Below are positions 1 to 9,210 of a DNA stretch of 64,000 nucleotides, piece by piece. The stretch lies in contig JAGWZK010000014.1 of NCBI GenBank assembly GCA_018968885.1, positions 1 to 64,000 of the forward strand, read 5' to 3'. This DNA is from Planctomycetota bacterium. GTDB lineage: Bacteria; Planctomycetota; Phycisphaerae; Phycisphaerales; UBA1924. Below the pieces are notes generated by a model, which worked only from the letters and a program-made list of their open reading frames with translations, was not told where the DNA came from and searched no databases. The position numbers and the translations under genes were made by a program. The first letter of the stretch is position 1. Each line of letters starts with the position of its first letter.

Positions 1-52
1 CCTCAGACTCTGCCCTCTTCGTCTCTAACAAAAACTCACACCTCCCCTCCGC

Positions 53-87
53 CTTTCATCTTTCAACTTGTCACTTTCAACTCCCGC
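53..87. repeat. Degenerate heptamer tract (CTTTCAA family)
   Basis: Five consecutive seven-base units in phase: CTTTCAT, CTTTCAA, CTTGTCA, CTTTCAA, CTCCCGC. The same family recurs at 29037-29057 and, more degenerate, at 2958-2985. The tract lies in the gene-free first 376 bases. Confidence 0.6.
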
Positions 88-108
88 TTCACCCTAACGC
101 TCTATGAA

Positions 109-258
109 GAGCGACGCATTTGCGCGCGCAAACCCGGTCACGCAAAACCTGTTACCGGACCACTCGCAAAAAATGTCATAAGTCCTTATCCCACAACGCG
201 TATCCATCACTTTTCGCATACCCCGTGCGACACGTTTGCGCGCGCAAACGCGTCGCTC
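109..258. repeat. Long inverted repeat with palindromic arms
   Basis: Positions 109-133 and 234-258 are reverse complements at 24 of 25 bases, with 100 bases between them. Each arm also contains its own palindrome TTTGCGCGCGCAAA. The left arm is additionally overlapped by a perfect hairpin CGCTCT-ATGA-AGAGCG at 98-113. No open frame of note lies between the arms. The layout fits a small non-coding mobile or REP-like element, or a protein-binding site pair, but no target duplication was recognised. Confidence 0.6.
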
Positions 259-302
259 ATCTGCCTATGTAGAGACACACTCGTGGTGTTCCTCTGCCTT
301 CC

Positions 303-362
303 TTTGGCCATTTGGAATTTGGCATTTGGTATCTGCCTCCCCTGGTGCCTGATGCCTTGCCT
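303..362. repeat. Two degenerate heptamer tracts (TTTGGnn and nnTGCCT families)
   Basis: TTTGG recurs at 303, 311, 318 and 325 (spacing 8, 7, 7). It is followed by TGCCT at 346, 353 and 358 (spacing 7, then 5). The tract ends just before the first predicted coding region, and the TGCC family reappears at 39300 and 63884. Apart from these repeats and the inverted repeat, I see nothing gene-like in bases 1-376. Confidence 0.5.
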
Positions 363-376
363 TTCCTCGGTGCTCT

Positions 377-1192
377 ATGGACCACCCCTACGAAAGACCC
401 CCCATCCCCATCGCCAACCTCACTGCCGAGGATCACGTTCTCCTCGCGCACATCGCCGATGAGCAGTTCGCCCTCCGTCACGTCGTCGGCAACAGCATCC
501 ACCTCCACCCAGCGCAACAGACCCTCCTCACCCTCACCCAATGGCTCAAACTTCCTCACATCGCTGCCGCCGCGCGCCAGCTTCAGGCCGATCTCCGCGA
601 ATACGAATCCGTTCGACTTGAGTTCCTGCAGCGCCACTCCATCGACGGCCTCGTCGATGCCATGCACAGCGCCTCCCGCAATCTCAAACTTCTCGAAGAA
701 TCCCGCACGCACAACATTCAACACACCCGCGCCGTCGAGGAGCTCCGCCTCGCCGCCCAGGCCCTCAACCGCGCCACTCGCCCCAATCAACCTGCGTGCA
801 CGCCAAAGCCGAGGCACTCTGCCTCTCACCACGCAGTGGTGAAAGCAAATAGCCGTGGGTCGTCGGCAAAGCCGACACCCCCGGAAAACTCCCTCTCAAT
901 TTCTACACGGTCTCCCGATGTACACACGACGTTTCACACTGCATCAGGGAACCCTGAGCGCGAGCTCAGGGCTGACATCGGTACTCCCTGCGAAACCCTA
1001 ATCAGTTCAGCGCACCCTGACGGGGTGCTCGTGACCTCATCACTCGACGAACCCGATCCCACGTACCAAGCCGATCGCTCGGAACCCAACTCCGCACCCG
1101 CTGACGACGAAACCATCGCTTCAGACGCATCGTCTTGCGACGACACCCCCGGAAGCGCCTCATTGCTTCCCGATTCGCTCGCCCCTTCCTGA
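377..1192 (+). CDS. Hypothetical protein with helical N-terminal half
   Basis: The frame encodes 271 residues starting at an ATG. Residues 1-135 look like a soluble helical protein, with regular Leu/Ala spacing and many charged residues. The remaining half is low in complexity (Ser, Pro, Asp, Glu rich) and its DNA is crowded with small perfect hairpins (811-1170). No family was recognised. The N-terminal half has the codon pattern of a real gene; the C-terminal half may be translated palindromic repeat DNA, so the true protein may have been extended or replaced at its end. No clear ribosome binding site is visible. Confidence 0.45.
   Translation: MDHPYERPPIPIANLTAEDHVLLAHIADEQFALRHVVGNSIHLHPAQQTLLTLTQWLKLPHIAAAARQLQADLREYESVRLEFLQRHSIDGLVDAMHSASRNLKLLEESRTHNIQHTRAVEELRLAAQALNRATRPNQPACTPKPRHSASHHAVVKANSRGSSAKPTPPENSLSISTRSPDVHTTFHTASGNPERELRADIGTPCETLISSAHPDGVLVTSSLDEPDPTYQADRSEPNSAPADDETIASDASSCDDTPGSASLLPDSLAPS
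811..1170. repeat. Cluster of small perfect hairpins
   Basis: Within 360 bases there are at least seven perfect short palindromes: GAGGCA-CTC-TGCCTC (811-825), CACCAC-GCA-GTGGTG (827-841), GTCGGC-AAA-GCCGAC (862-876), TCAGGG-AA-CCCTGA (944-957), CCCTGAG-CGCGAG-CTCAGGG (952-971), GCACCC-TGACG-GGGTGC (1012-1028) and GGAAGC-GCCTCATT-GCTTCC (1151-1170). The fourth and fifth share an arm, so they are mutually exclusive. They fall in the low-complexity half of the gene at 377-1192. The spacing between units varies. Confidence 0.65.
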
Positions 1193-1292
1193 CATAACGA
1201 CCATCGCGGCACAACTCAACCACCAACAACACGCACGGCGTGTCAGTAGTCACATGCACATCCGCAACCCTTCCACCTACCATCCACCCCTC

Positions 1293-2369
1293 ATGACGAC
1301 CACCGTAAAACCCCGCATCCTCACCGGCGACACTCCTACGGGACGCCTGCACCTGGGCCACTGGGTCGGCAGCGTCGAACGTCGCGTGGCGTTGCAGGAT
1401 AAGTACGACTGCTACTTCCTCCTCGCCAACATGCACGCCTTCACCACCCGCGCCGACAAGTCCGCCGATATCCGCCAGGACACCATCGAGATCGTGAAGG
1501 ACTGGCTCGCGGCGGGGATTGATCCCAACCGTTCCACCATCGTCCTGCAGACCGAAATCCCCGCCATCGCCGAACTCACCTGGTTCTTCGCGATGCTGCT
1601 CTCTTTCAATGATGTGATGGGCAACCCCACGCTGGTGCACGAACTGGAGACCAAGGGCCTCGCCGATAAGTACTCCTTCGGTTTCCCGATGTACACCGTC
1701 GGGCAGTGTGCGGACATTCTGGCCTTCCGCCCCGAACTCATCCCCGTCGGCGAGGATCAGGAGCCACACATCGAAATGTGCCGCAAGGCCGCCCGCAAGT
1801 TCAACCAGCTCTTCTGCGGCATCAAGTCCGATGCCAAGGATGAGGACTATCCGCGCCTCGGCGGCGTCTTTCCGATTCCGCGAGCGCTGATCGGGCGCAT
1901 CGGCCGCCTTCCCGGCGTTGGCGATGGCAAGCAGAAGATGAGTAAGTCGCTCGGCAATGCGATTTTCCTTTCGGACCCAGAGAAGGAAGTGCAGAAGAAG
2001 ATCAACAAGATCACCACCGGCCGCCAATCACCCACCGAGCCCGGAGACCCCAACAACATTCTCTTCAAATTCGTCGAGGCCTTTATCACCGACTCGGCCC
2101 GCGTCGCCGAACTCAAAGACCGCTACCAACGGGGCGACAACATCGGCGATGGCCACATTAAGCAGGAACTCGCCGTCGCCATCAATACTCTGCTGGAGCC
2201 CATGCGGGCCCGCCGCGCCGAGTTTGAGAAGCCCGGCGGCGACGACCTCATCATCGACATCATCCGCAGCGGCACCGCCCGGGCGAATGTGGTGGCAGAA
2301 GAGACGTTGCACATGGCCAAGCAGGCGATGAAGTTGGATTTTGGGAAGAGGTCGGTGAGGTGGACGTGA
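1293..2369 (+). CDS. trpS: Tryptophan--tRNA ligase
   Basis: Class I aminoacyl-tRNA synthetase that charges tRNA-Trp in the cytoplasm; about 358 residues, close to the usual 330-350. The HIGH-type signature HLGH is at residues 20-23 and the KMSKS signature KMSKS at 215-219. The TrpRS-specific stretch VGEDQEPHIEMCRK lies between them. An in-frame ATG 39 bases upstream exists, but the family normally begins only a few residues before the RILTGDTPTG segment, so 1293 is preferred. No Shine-Dalgarno sequence is obvious. The gene appears to be transcribed alone. Confidence 0.95.
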   Translation: MTTTVKPRILTGDTPTGRLHLGHWVGSVERRVALQDKYDCYFLLANMHAFTTRADKSADIRQDTIEIVKDWLAAGIDPNRSTIVLQTEIPAIAELTWFFAMLLSFNDVMGNPTLVHELETKGLADKYSFGFPMYTVGQCADILAFRPELIPVGEDQEPHIEMCRKAARKFNQLFCGIKSDAKDEDYPRLGGVFPIPRALIGRIGRLPGVGDGKQKMSKSLGNAIFLSDPEKEVQKKINKITTGRQSPTEPGDPNNILFKFVEAFITDSARVAELKDRYQRGDNIGDGHIKQELAVAINTLLEPMRARRAEFEKPGGDDLIIDIIRSGTARANVVAEETLHMAKQAMKLDFGKRSVRWT

Positions 2370-2393
2370 ATCCGCTGAGCGTGGAGATATTTC

Positions 2394-2944
2394 ATGTCGC
2401 GACCGCTGAGCACATTTCGGCTTGAGTCTGAAGTCGTGCATCGGTCTTCGATCATGCGGCGACACGATGAGGTGTCACTCGTGATCAGTATCGGCGATCA
2501 CATCTACTCACAGACAGATCCTGCTCGAACCGATAATGCCGGGACGCTGGAGGGATGGTCCAGCGAGGTGCTCAAGCATGGCCCGCAGATGAAGTCGAAA
2601 GCACTCTTCGATGCTGACTTCGAAATTGCAACTCAATCGGTTCTTCACGCCGAATTCGATCCTGATGCCGATATTGACGCTGCTCGACAGTTCATCGGGG
2701 AGGATGCTTGGATCTCTGCAGGCACTATTTACTTCCCTTCGGACCCTGGTTTGAGAATGTCTTTGTCGGCACCGTTGGCCATGAGAATCTCATTCGTTTG
2801 TGGGGTGGCGAGTATGCCATTCCTCAGGCCGGTCCTTGGCAGCCAGTGTGGATTGACATATTTGACACCAATGTACTTGCCTCGGAGTTCATTGCAGAAT
2901 TTGAACGGCTGAATCTACAACTCAATCGTCACTGCAATAGCTGA
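2394..2944 (+). pseudogene. Frameshifted orphan protein gene
   Basis: An ATG at 2394 with GGAG eight bases upstream opens a frame that reads sensibly to about 2737 (ending ..DAWISAGTIYFP). The other frame then continues sensibly from FGPWFENVFVGTVGHENL to the stop at 2944. One missing base in the TTCCC stretch at 2732-2738 would join them into a protein of roughly 183 residues. No family was recognised. Base composition is visibly less GC-rich than the neighbours, which suggests recent acquisition. Either the gene is decaying or the assembly has a one-base error here. Confidence 0.55.
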
Positions 2945-2957
2945 TTTGCCTTGTCTC

Positions 2958-2985
2958 CTTTCGACTTTCTCCTTTTTTCAACTTC
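2958..2985. repeat. Degenerate heptamer tract (CTTTCnn family)
   Basis: Units CTTTCGA, CTTTCTC, CTTTTTT, CAACTTC follow one another in seven-base phase directly after the frameshifted gene. Confidence 0.45.
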
Positions 2986-3112
2986 TTCGCCGCCTCCCTG
3001 CAACCTCCTCTTCTCCCCGCCGGTACACCCAAAGCTCTGCCCCATTCGGTGGCAGAGCGTGTTGCGTATCCCCGGTTTCGTCATCATGAAGTGATTCGTT
3101 GGGAGGTCTGCC

Positions 3113-4054
3113 ATGTCCACACGCTTTGCAGTTGCCGCTGTCGCCCTTTCCACCCTGACCGCCTCAGTTGCCCACGCTGACCGCTCCGTTGCCTATTGCA
3201 TTCCGCAGGGCAATCCGCCGGTCCTTCGCGTCTTCGATCTTGCAGACCCCTCCCAGTTTCGGAGCATCCCGCTTTCCAGTTCCCTCAACGCCATTCCGGG
3301 CGGTCTCGACTTTGATGACACCGGCACACTCTTTGCCACAGATTGGAGTCAATATGTCTACCGCATCAATCCAACGACTGGAGCAACCAACACGCTGCCG
3401 CGGCGATTTGAAACCTATTCATCCTTCGGCAAAGACCTGTCGTGGGATCCCAGCACGCAGAACCTGATCGGCATGCGCTACGGCTCCCTTCCCAATCAGC
3501 CGATGGCAACCAATATGTACTACGCGATTGATCGCTCCAGTGGCGAAGGACGGCTTCTTGGCTTCATCACGGGCATTCCCAACCCCGGCGGCACGGTGGC
3601 GGCGGTGCTGGGCCTCGCCATTGAGCGATCCGGCCGGTGCATTCTGTCGCCCCTTACCAATCAGCGTTTGTTCGTCACTGACAGCATCAGCGATTTTTCG
3701 GCCACCCAACTCACAGCGTTCACAGGAGCAAACACCACCCCTGAAGGACTGGGATGCGATTGGACACGCTCCGGCCGCGTCTACGGCGTGGACTATCAGG
3801 GGCAACTGCGGCTGGTGAATCCCGATGGTTCGACCACGCTGATGGCCACACTCGGCGGCGGGTATGTGGATATCGCGATTGATCCTCTGTGTGCCGCGGA
3901 TTTCAACCGCGACCGCACCGTTGATTTCTTTGACTATCTGGATTTTGTCGCCGCGTTTTCCGGCAGTTCGGCCACTGCTGATTTTGATTTCAGCGGCACC
4001 CTAGACCTCTTTGACTATCTGGATTTCGTTGGCCACTTTGCCCAAGGATGCTGA
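3113..4054 (+). CDS. Secreted protein with C-terminal GC-type dockerin repeats
   Basis: Protein of 313 residues preceded by GGGAGG, a strong ribosome binding site. Residues 1-22 form a signal peptide ending ASVAHA. The middle resembles a WD/SMP-30-like beta-propeller lacking obvious catalytic residues (repeats such as LDFDDTGTLFATDW). The last 55 residues contain two Ca-binding-like repeats (DFNRDRTVDFFDYLDFV and DFDFSGTLDLFDYLDFV) and end in Gly-Cys. This tail is typical of exported Phycisphaerae proteins. A second copy of the tail is in the protein at 39947. The biochemical role is unknown. Confidence 0.8.
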   Translation: MSTRFAVAAVALSTLTASVAHADRSVAYCIPQGNPPVLRVFDLADPSQFRSIPLSSSLNAIPGGLDFDDTGTLFATDWSQYVYRINPTTGATNTLPRRFETYSSFGKDLSWDPSTQNLIGMRYGSLPNQPMATNMYYAIDRSSGEGRLLGFITGIPNPGGTVAAVLGLAIERSGRCILSPLTNQRLFVTDSISDFSATQLTAFTGANTTPEGLGCDWTRSGRVYGVDYQGQLRLVNPDGSTTLMATLGGGYVDIAIDPLCAADFNRDRTVDFFDYLDFVAAFSGSSATADFDFSGTLDLFDYLDFVGHFAQGC

Positions 4055-4096
4055 TCCGCGTGGGTAAACTTGGACAGTTCCCGGCAGAACCGTTCC

Positions 4097-5737
4097 ATGA
4101 ACCCCACCGCAGCACTCCTCGAGCCCGAGATTCGCGAACTGGTCCAGGAGGGCCGGTACAACGACCTGCGCGAGATTCTGCACGATCTTCCCTCGCGCGA
4201 TGTCGCCGACATTCTGGCCGAGCTTGATCCTGAGAAAGCCGCGCTCGCCTTTCGCTTTCTCCCTCACGATGACGCCGCCGAGACCTTCGCCTACCTCCCT
4301 CCCGAAAAGCAGGAAGACCTGATCGACAAAATGGGGGCCGAGTCGTCGGTGCACATCGTCGAATCGATGAGCGCGGACGACCGTGCCAGGTTGATCGATG
4401 AACTGCCTGCGGAGTGTTCGCAGCGGATCGTGGCCAAGCTCAGTCCCGAATCGCGGCGTGTAACGCAGGCGATTCTGGGGTATCCGCCCAAGTCCGTCGG
4501 GCGGCTGATGACGCCCGACTACATCGCGGTCAAGCCGGAATGGACAATTCGGCAGGCCATCGATTTCATCCGCACCCGCGGCAGGGACGCCGAGACGATC
4601 AATGTCATCTACGTCATCGATGCCGAAGGCAAGTTGATCGATGACATCCGCATCCGCCAGTTCTTTCTCGCTGATCCGGACCAGACTGTCGAATCACTGA
4701 TGAACCGCTCGTACTACTGGCTGACCGCCGATCAGCCCCAGTCCGAGGCCGTCGACATGATGCGGCGGTACGACCGGGTGGCGCTCCCGGTCGTGGATTC
4801 GCGCGGTCACCTCGTCGGCATTGTGACACACGATGACGTGGCGGACGTGGCTGAAGAACAGGTCACAGAGGACATTCACAAACTCGGTGGTGTGTCGGCT
4901 CTTGAAGAGCCGTACATGGCGACTTCGCTTTTCTCCCTCTTCAAGAAGCGAGCGCCTTGGCTGGGATTGCTGTTTGTGTCAGAGTTGCTGACCTCAAATG
5001 CGATCGGGTTCTACGAAGATGAGATCAAACGGGCAGCGATCCTTGCCGCATTCATCCCCGGCATCATCTCCAGCGGCGGCAACAGCGGCAGTCAGGCCAG
5101 CACGCTGGTTATCCGCGCCATGGGCCTGCGCGAGATCGATCTGCCCGATTGGACACGCGTGCTGAGGCGTGAACTTGCTGTGGCGGCGATGCTGGGGTTG
5201 ATGATCGGAGTGATTGGCTTCTGCCGCGTGACGCTCTTTGGCAGGATGGGGTGGTTTTCCGACCCCGATGTCTCTGACCACTATGTGATGCTCGCCATCA
5301 CCATCTCCGCCGCGCTCATCGGGATTGTGGTGTGGGGAAGCGTGATGGGCTCGATGCTGCCATTCATCATGAAGAAACTGAAGCTGGACCCAGCCGGTTC
5401 CAGTGCACCCTTCGTTGCAACGCTCGTCGATGTGACAGGCATCATTATCTATTTCACCTGCGCCATCGTGATCTTGCGGACCACCTTGCTGAATCCTGCT
5501 GTTCCGGAGAAATCTCTGCGCCTGAATTCCGAGGTGACGGTCATCAGTGTCGATGGGTATCGTGACGGCGATCAATCGCTGGAACTGGGGGTTCGCGCTA
5601 TCGGATCAGATGAATCTGCTCCGGTCTCGCGCGTCACGATTCCGATCGACAAGACAGCTCGTCCGCCTGCCGTTGGTTCGCGCATCAAGCTCAATATTGC
5701 CACTCAGGATGCGGTGAGTTACGAGCCGGTGAAGTAA
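4097..5737 (+). CDS. mgtE: Magnesium transporter MgtE
   Basis: Inner-membrane Mg2+ channel. The N-terminal MgtE domain (about residues 10-130) includes the ADILAELDPEKAALAFRFLP helical repeats. Tandem CBS domains follow (about 135-262), then five membrane segments from about residue 288, with the pore-associated stretch GIISSGGNSGSQASTLVIRA. About 80 residues follow the last membrane segment, whereas MgtE proteins usually end there. The ATG at 4097 is preferred over an upstream TTG at 4070 because the family starts close to the LLEPEIRELV helix. It begins 43 bases after the dockerin gene. Confidence 0.92.
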   Translation: MNPTAALLEPEIRELVQEGRYNDLREILHDLPSRDVADILAELDPEKAALAFRFLPHDDAAETFAYLPPEKQEDLIDKMGAESSVHIVESMSADDRARLIDELPAECSQRIVAKLSPESRRVTQAILGYPPKSVGRLMTPDYIAVKPEWTIRQAIDFIRTRGRDAETINVIYVIDAEGKLIDDIRIRQFFLADPDQTVESLMNRSYYWLTADQPQSEAVDMMRRYDRVALPVVDSRGHLVGIVTHDDVADVAEEQVTEDIHKLGGVSALEEPYMATSLFSLFKKRAPWLGLLFVSELLTSNAIGFYEDEIKRAAILAAFIPGIISSGGNSGSQASTLVIRAMGLREIDLPDWTRVLRRELAVAAMLGLMIGVIGFCRVTLFGRMGWFSDPDVSDHYVMLAITISAALIGIVVWGSVMGSMLPFIMKKLKLDPAGSSAPFVATLVDVTGIIIYFTCAIVILRTTLLNPAVPEKSLRLNSEVTVISVDGYRDGDQSLELGVRAIGSDESAPVSRVTIPIDKTARPPAVGSRIKLNIATQDAVSYEPVK

Positions 5738-6327
5738 GCCGTACCCTGAATCCGGCTCGACTCAAAGTCACATCCCTTCTCAAGGGTTTTGAGAAGCTCC
5801 ATCAACTCAGTGCTCTCGTGATGCGGCACGTTCGCAAGCACCAACCTGCCGACGACCTTGAGTAGATTCAACATCGCGTGCTCCTCATCTTGCAGCGCGA
5901 ACATGCTATCGAGCTGATGCGAGAGTGAGTTCTCTGCTTCGCCGATCATGTCTACCATCTTAACCACTGCTTCACACGGCACGCTTTGCACTCCATCCAG
6001 CATCGCCATCACGGCGTGAAGCACAGATGGAGAGGAGACAACTCTTCCCTCATCAGCAAAGTTCTCAATCAACCCGCATCCGCACACAAACAACTGCGGC
6101 GGTGTCAGATCCTCCCGATCCGTCGTCATCAGCCACTCATCAAGCACGGATCGCACGCGCTGCGTCGTCCAATCCGCTACTTCTGCCGTTTGCCCTTCCA
6201 GCCACCAGCGAATCAGAACTTCTCCATCTCGTTTGATATATTCCGGCTGAGATGGCGGGTCCCACGGCAACAGACAATCACGCCCGATGATCTGTGCAAT
6301 GGTTTGAATGCGAACTTGCTGATTCAT
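5719..6327 (-). CDS. Hypothetical protein
   Basis: A 202-residue soluble protein rich in Glu, Leu and Val with no signal peptide or membrane segment. Its 3' end overlaps the end of mgtE by 19 bases in convergent orientation. Contains two neighbouring cysteines in FVCGCGLIE. No family was recognised. Codon use is coding-like throughout, so the gene is probably real. Confidence 0.6.
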   Translation of the reverse strand: MNQQVRIQTIAQIIGRDCLLPWDPPSQPEYIKRDGEVLIRWWLEGQTAEVADWTTQRVRSVLDEWLMTTDREDLTPPQLFVCGCGLIENFADEGRVVSSPSVLHAVMAMLDGVQSVPCEAVVKMVDMIGEAENSLSHQLDSMFALQDEEHAMLNLLKVVGRLVLANVPHHESTELMELLKTLEKGCDFESSRIQGTAYFTGS

Positions 6328-6378
6328 TGGCTAGCTCGGAATACGTACTCCGAGGCGCTCGAAGTCGTCACTTGATTG

Positions 6379-6828
6379 TTACTTCACACTCTTGCGAAGG
6401 TCGTCCATCATGGCCTTCAACTGTGGCGGCACGCGGCCACGCCCACACTGATCCAACAATCGGTTCGCCTCATCCTTCAATCCGCATTGCACGCATGCCC
6501 GTGCCAGCCATATCCCTGAACTGATCTCCGCCGGGCTCTGCATCCGCATTCCTTGCAGCAGGCGAATTCCATTGTGGCACGCATCAATCGCGGCTTTCAG
6601 TTCCCCTTCTCGCCAGCCGCGGCTCTGCCGTGCCACGATGATCATTGCCAGGCACCGGGCCCGATCGATTCTCTGCAGTTCCTCCATCCGTTTCTCATCA
6701 ATCACGGCCAGCCAGGCCAGCGCGCGATCCCACTCCTGGCAATGCATCAATGCGCCCGCCACGCGCATCGCCCGCAGCGAATCATCGGCACCCGTCCGCG
6801 GTGTGGGCTCGCCAATCTTCGACTTCAC
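6379..6828 (-). CDS. TPR-like protein in frame with the upstream kinase
   Basis: 149 residues from a GTG that directly follows the TAG stop of the kinase at 6829-9107, in the same reading frame. Helical pairs such as AGALMHCQEWDRALAWLAV and LARACVQCGLKDEANRLL read as tetratricopeptide repeats, the same kind of sequence that ends the kinase. It is therefore either a separate coupled gene or the real C-terminus of the kinase cut off by a single stop codon. Confidence 0.6.
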   Translation of the reverse strand: MKSKIGEPTPRTGADDSLRAMRVAGALMHCQEWDRALAWLAVIDEKRMEELQRIDRARCLAMIIVARQSRGWREGELKAAIDACHNGIRLLQGMRMQSPAEISSGIWLARACVQCGLKDEANRLLDQCGRGRVPPQLKAMMDDLRKSVK

Positions 6829-9107
6829 CTAATCGCATTTTCCCGTCTGCCCCAGGCAGATCAGCCGCGCCACCTCCGCATCGAGCAAGCGGCCCTGGTG
6901 CATGTCGTTCTTGCGTCGCGCGATGGGCAGGCCGGTGTCGAGCGCTTCAAGCGCGCCGGCGTAGTCACCGGCCGCCATCCGCACCTCGGCCAGGATCTGA
7001 TAGAGATAGAGCACATGCAGGTGCTCAGGCCCAAAGAGTGGGCTCTGTTTGCCAATCGCGATGCCGCAGAGCAAGCCAGATTCCGCCGCGCCCAGTTTCA
7101 TCTCGCGCACGAGCGCTTCCGCTCCCATACCGATGGCAACCAGCAACGCGCGCTGCGCGTAGGGGTGCTTGAGAAATGGTGAGAAATCTTCATGGCACAC
7201 CGCGATCGCCTGGTCCCGTTTCCCCTGGTTCCACAGCGACTCGGTTTCTTCCACGCGAGCCAGGATGTGCTGCTTCATCTGCTCGGGAGATTCACCTTTG
7301 CCACGAAAAATGGCCAGCGGCAGCAGCACCTCTGACTTCAGATCACGCAGGCGAAGTTGCGATGCGACGAACCCGATCTGCTCGGAAAAAGCTCGCAACC
7401 TCTGGGTGTCCACATGGTCAGTGCCCAGAAGGCGTTCGCGGATAGCCACTCCACGCCGGCCCAAGTGAACCAGTGCTTCATCCGATCCACCACGCCCCGT
7501 TGATTCCACGATTGCCTCGATCACATCAGCGACTTCCAGGGCATCAGGACCGTACACGCGCTCAGCGAGTTGGAGTGCGCGAGCACCATGCGCCTGACAT
7601 TCTGCTTGATTGCCCATACTCGCGGCAATGCTCATGAGGGTCTGCCGCACACCCAGTTCGACTTCGGGCTCGGGCGGATCATTCTTGAGTTTCTGCGAAG
7701 CGGCCTTGAGTATGTCAGCCACGCGAGTATCACTGCCGGAGCCAAACTCCGCGTTGGCCGCGCCAAGCAGATCCTTGTTCAGGAATGCGTTGATACGGGC
7801 GGTGATAGCCTTCTCACGTTGGGCCGTCGCCTCGGCATTGCGGGCGGATTCCGCCTCGCGCTCGGCTCGCTTGAGTAGATCACTGGCTTTCTGGTTGGCC
7901 TCCTGAGCCGCCACCTTGGCGCGTGACTCACTGGCCGCGAAGGCCAGTGACACTCCTGTGGCGCCGGCCAAGATCAACGCGATCGTCGCCGCGGCGATCG
8001 TCGCGCCGCGATTTCGCCGTACGAATTTCCGCAGGCGGTATGTCGCGCTCTTCGGTCCGGCGGCCAGCGGTTCACCCGCCAGATAACGCTTCAGATCATC
8101 CGCCAATTCGATCGCCGAGCGGTAGCGTTCGTTGCGGTCCTTGCGCATGGCCTTGAGGGGGATCCACTCCAGTTCCTGCCGCAGTTCAGATTCAAGCGAT
8201 GCCAATGCTGTTGACCGTTGCCTGGCAATGGATTCGGCGGTTTTGGCATCGCCACTGCGTAATTGCCGCATCCGCGTCGATGGGCGCGGCGGCTCATCCT
8301 CGCGGATCACCCGGCGCAATTCATCAAATGTGCGTGAGCGGAGCTCACGCGAATCAAAGGGCAATCCGCCCACGAGCAATTCATACAGCACCACACCGAG
8401 CGAATAGACATCGGTACGCACATCGATGTCCGCGCTCCCCTCCGCCTGCTCGGGGCTCATGAATTCCGGCGTGCCCACCATCATGCCCTGATCGGTGTGC
8501 AGAGTCTGCGCGGTGAGCGCGTGCGACACGGCCTTGGCAATGCCGAAATCGATCACCTTGACGATGGCGTGGCCATCGACCTCCTCAACGAGAATGTTGG
8601 AGGGTTTGAGATCGCGATGAATGATGCCGCGCATGTGAGCGTGCTGGATGCCTTCGCACACCGGGATCAGGAGGGCATGCGATCGCGCAGGGTCAATCCG
8701 TGCTGATTCGCGTAGGTGGTGATCGGGACGCCCTTGACGTACTCCATCGCAAAGTAGGGGCGGCCGTTGCTTGTCGCTCCGGCATCCAGAGCGCGTGCCA
8801 CGCCTGGGTGATCCATCATCGCGAGGGCATGGCGTTCCTGGTCGAATCGCGCCAGCACAGCCCGCGAATCCATCCCCGGCTTGATGATCTTGAGGGCGAC
8901 GCGCTGCACCAGGGGTTGCTTGCGCTCCGCGAGCCACACCACGCCGAAGCCGCCTTCGCCCAGACGCGAAAGCAACTTCCAAGGGCCAACATATTCTCCG
9001 ACCTGCTCACCCAGCGCTGGCCCGCGAGGATTCGTCACCGCGCCGCTTTCCCCGGCGGACGCGACCGTGGGCTCTTCTCCACCATGATTGAAGTCTGGTT
9101 GCGCCAT
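6829..9107 (-). pseudogene. Ser/Thr protein kinase with TPR tail, frameshifted
   Basis: Planctomycete-type receptor-like kinase. From the ATG at 9107 one frame gives the N-lobe: glycine loop LGEGGFG at about residue 50 and lysine VALKII at about 73. It then stops after LTLRDRMPS. The neighbouring frame continues with IHRDLKPSNILV, VIDFGIAKA and GTPEFMSPEQ, so all catalytic motifs exist but a base is missing near 8675-8685. After the kinase come a membrane segment (ATIAAATIALILAGATGVS) and a TPR-containing region to 6829. Either an inactivating deletion or an assembly error; a second interruption, an in-frame TAG, ends it. Divergent from the dehydrogenase at 9211. Confidence 0.8.
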
Positions 9108-9210
9108 CTGTAACGATTGTAACGACACCACGCATGGGCGTGTCGTGAAGGCCAGCATCATGGAAGTGGCCGCTGCACCACGCGCGACGCATGGTCGATA
9201 GATCAGCAAC

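Noticed and set aside
1002-2027. 341-codon minus-strand frame over trpS
   Set aside because: Antisense to a certain gene, with no recognisable domain.
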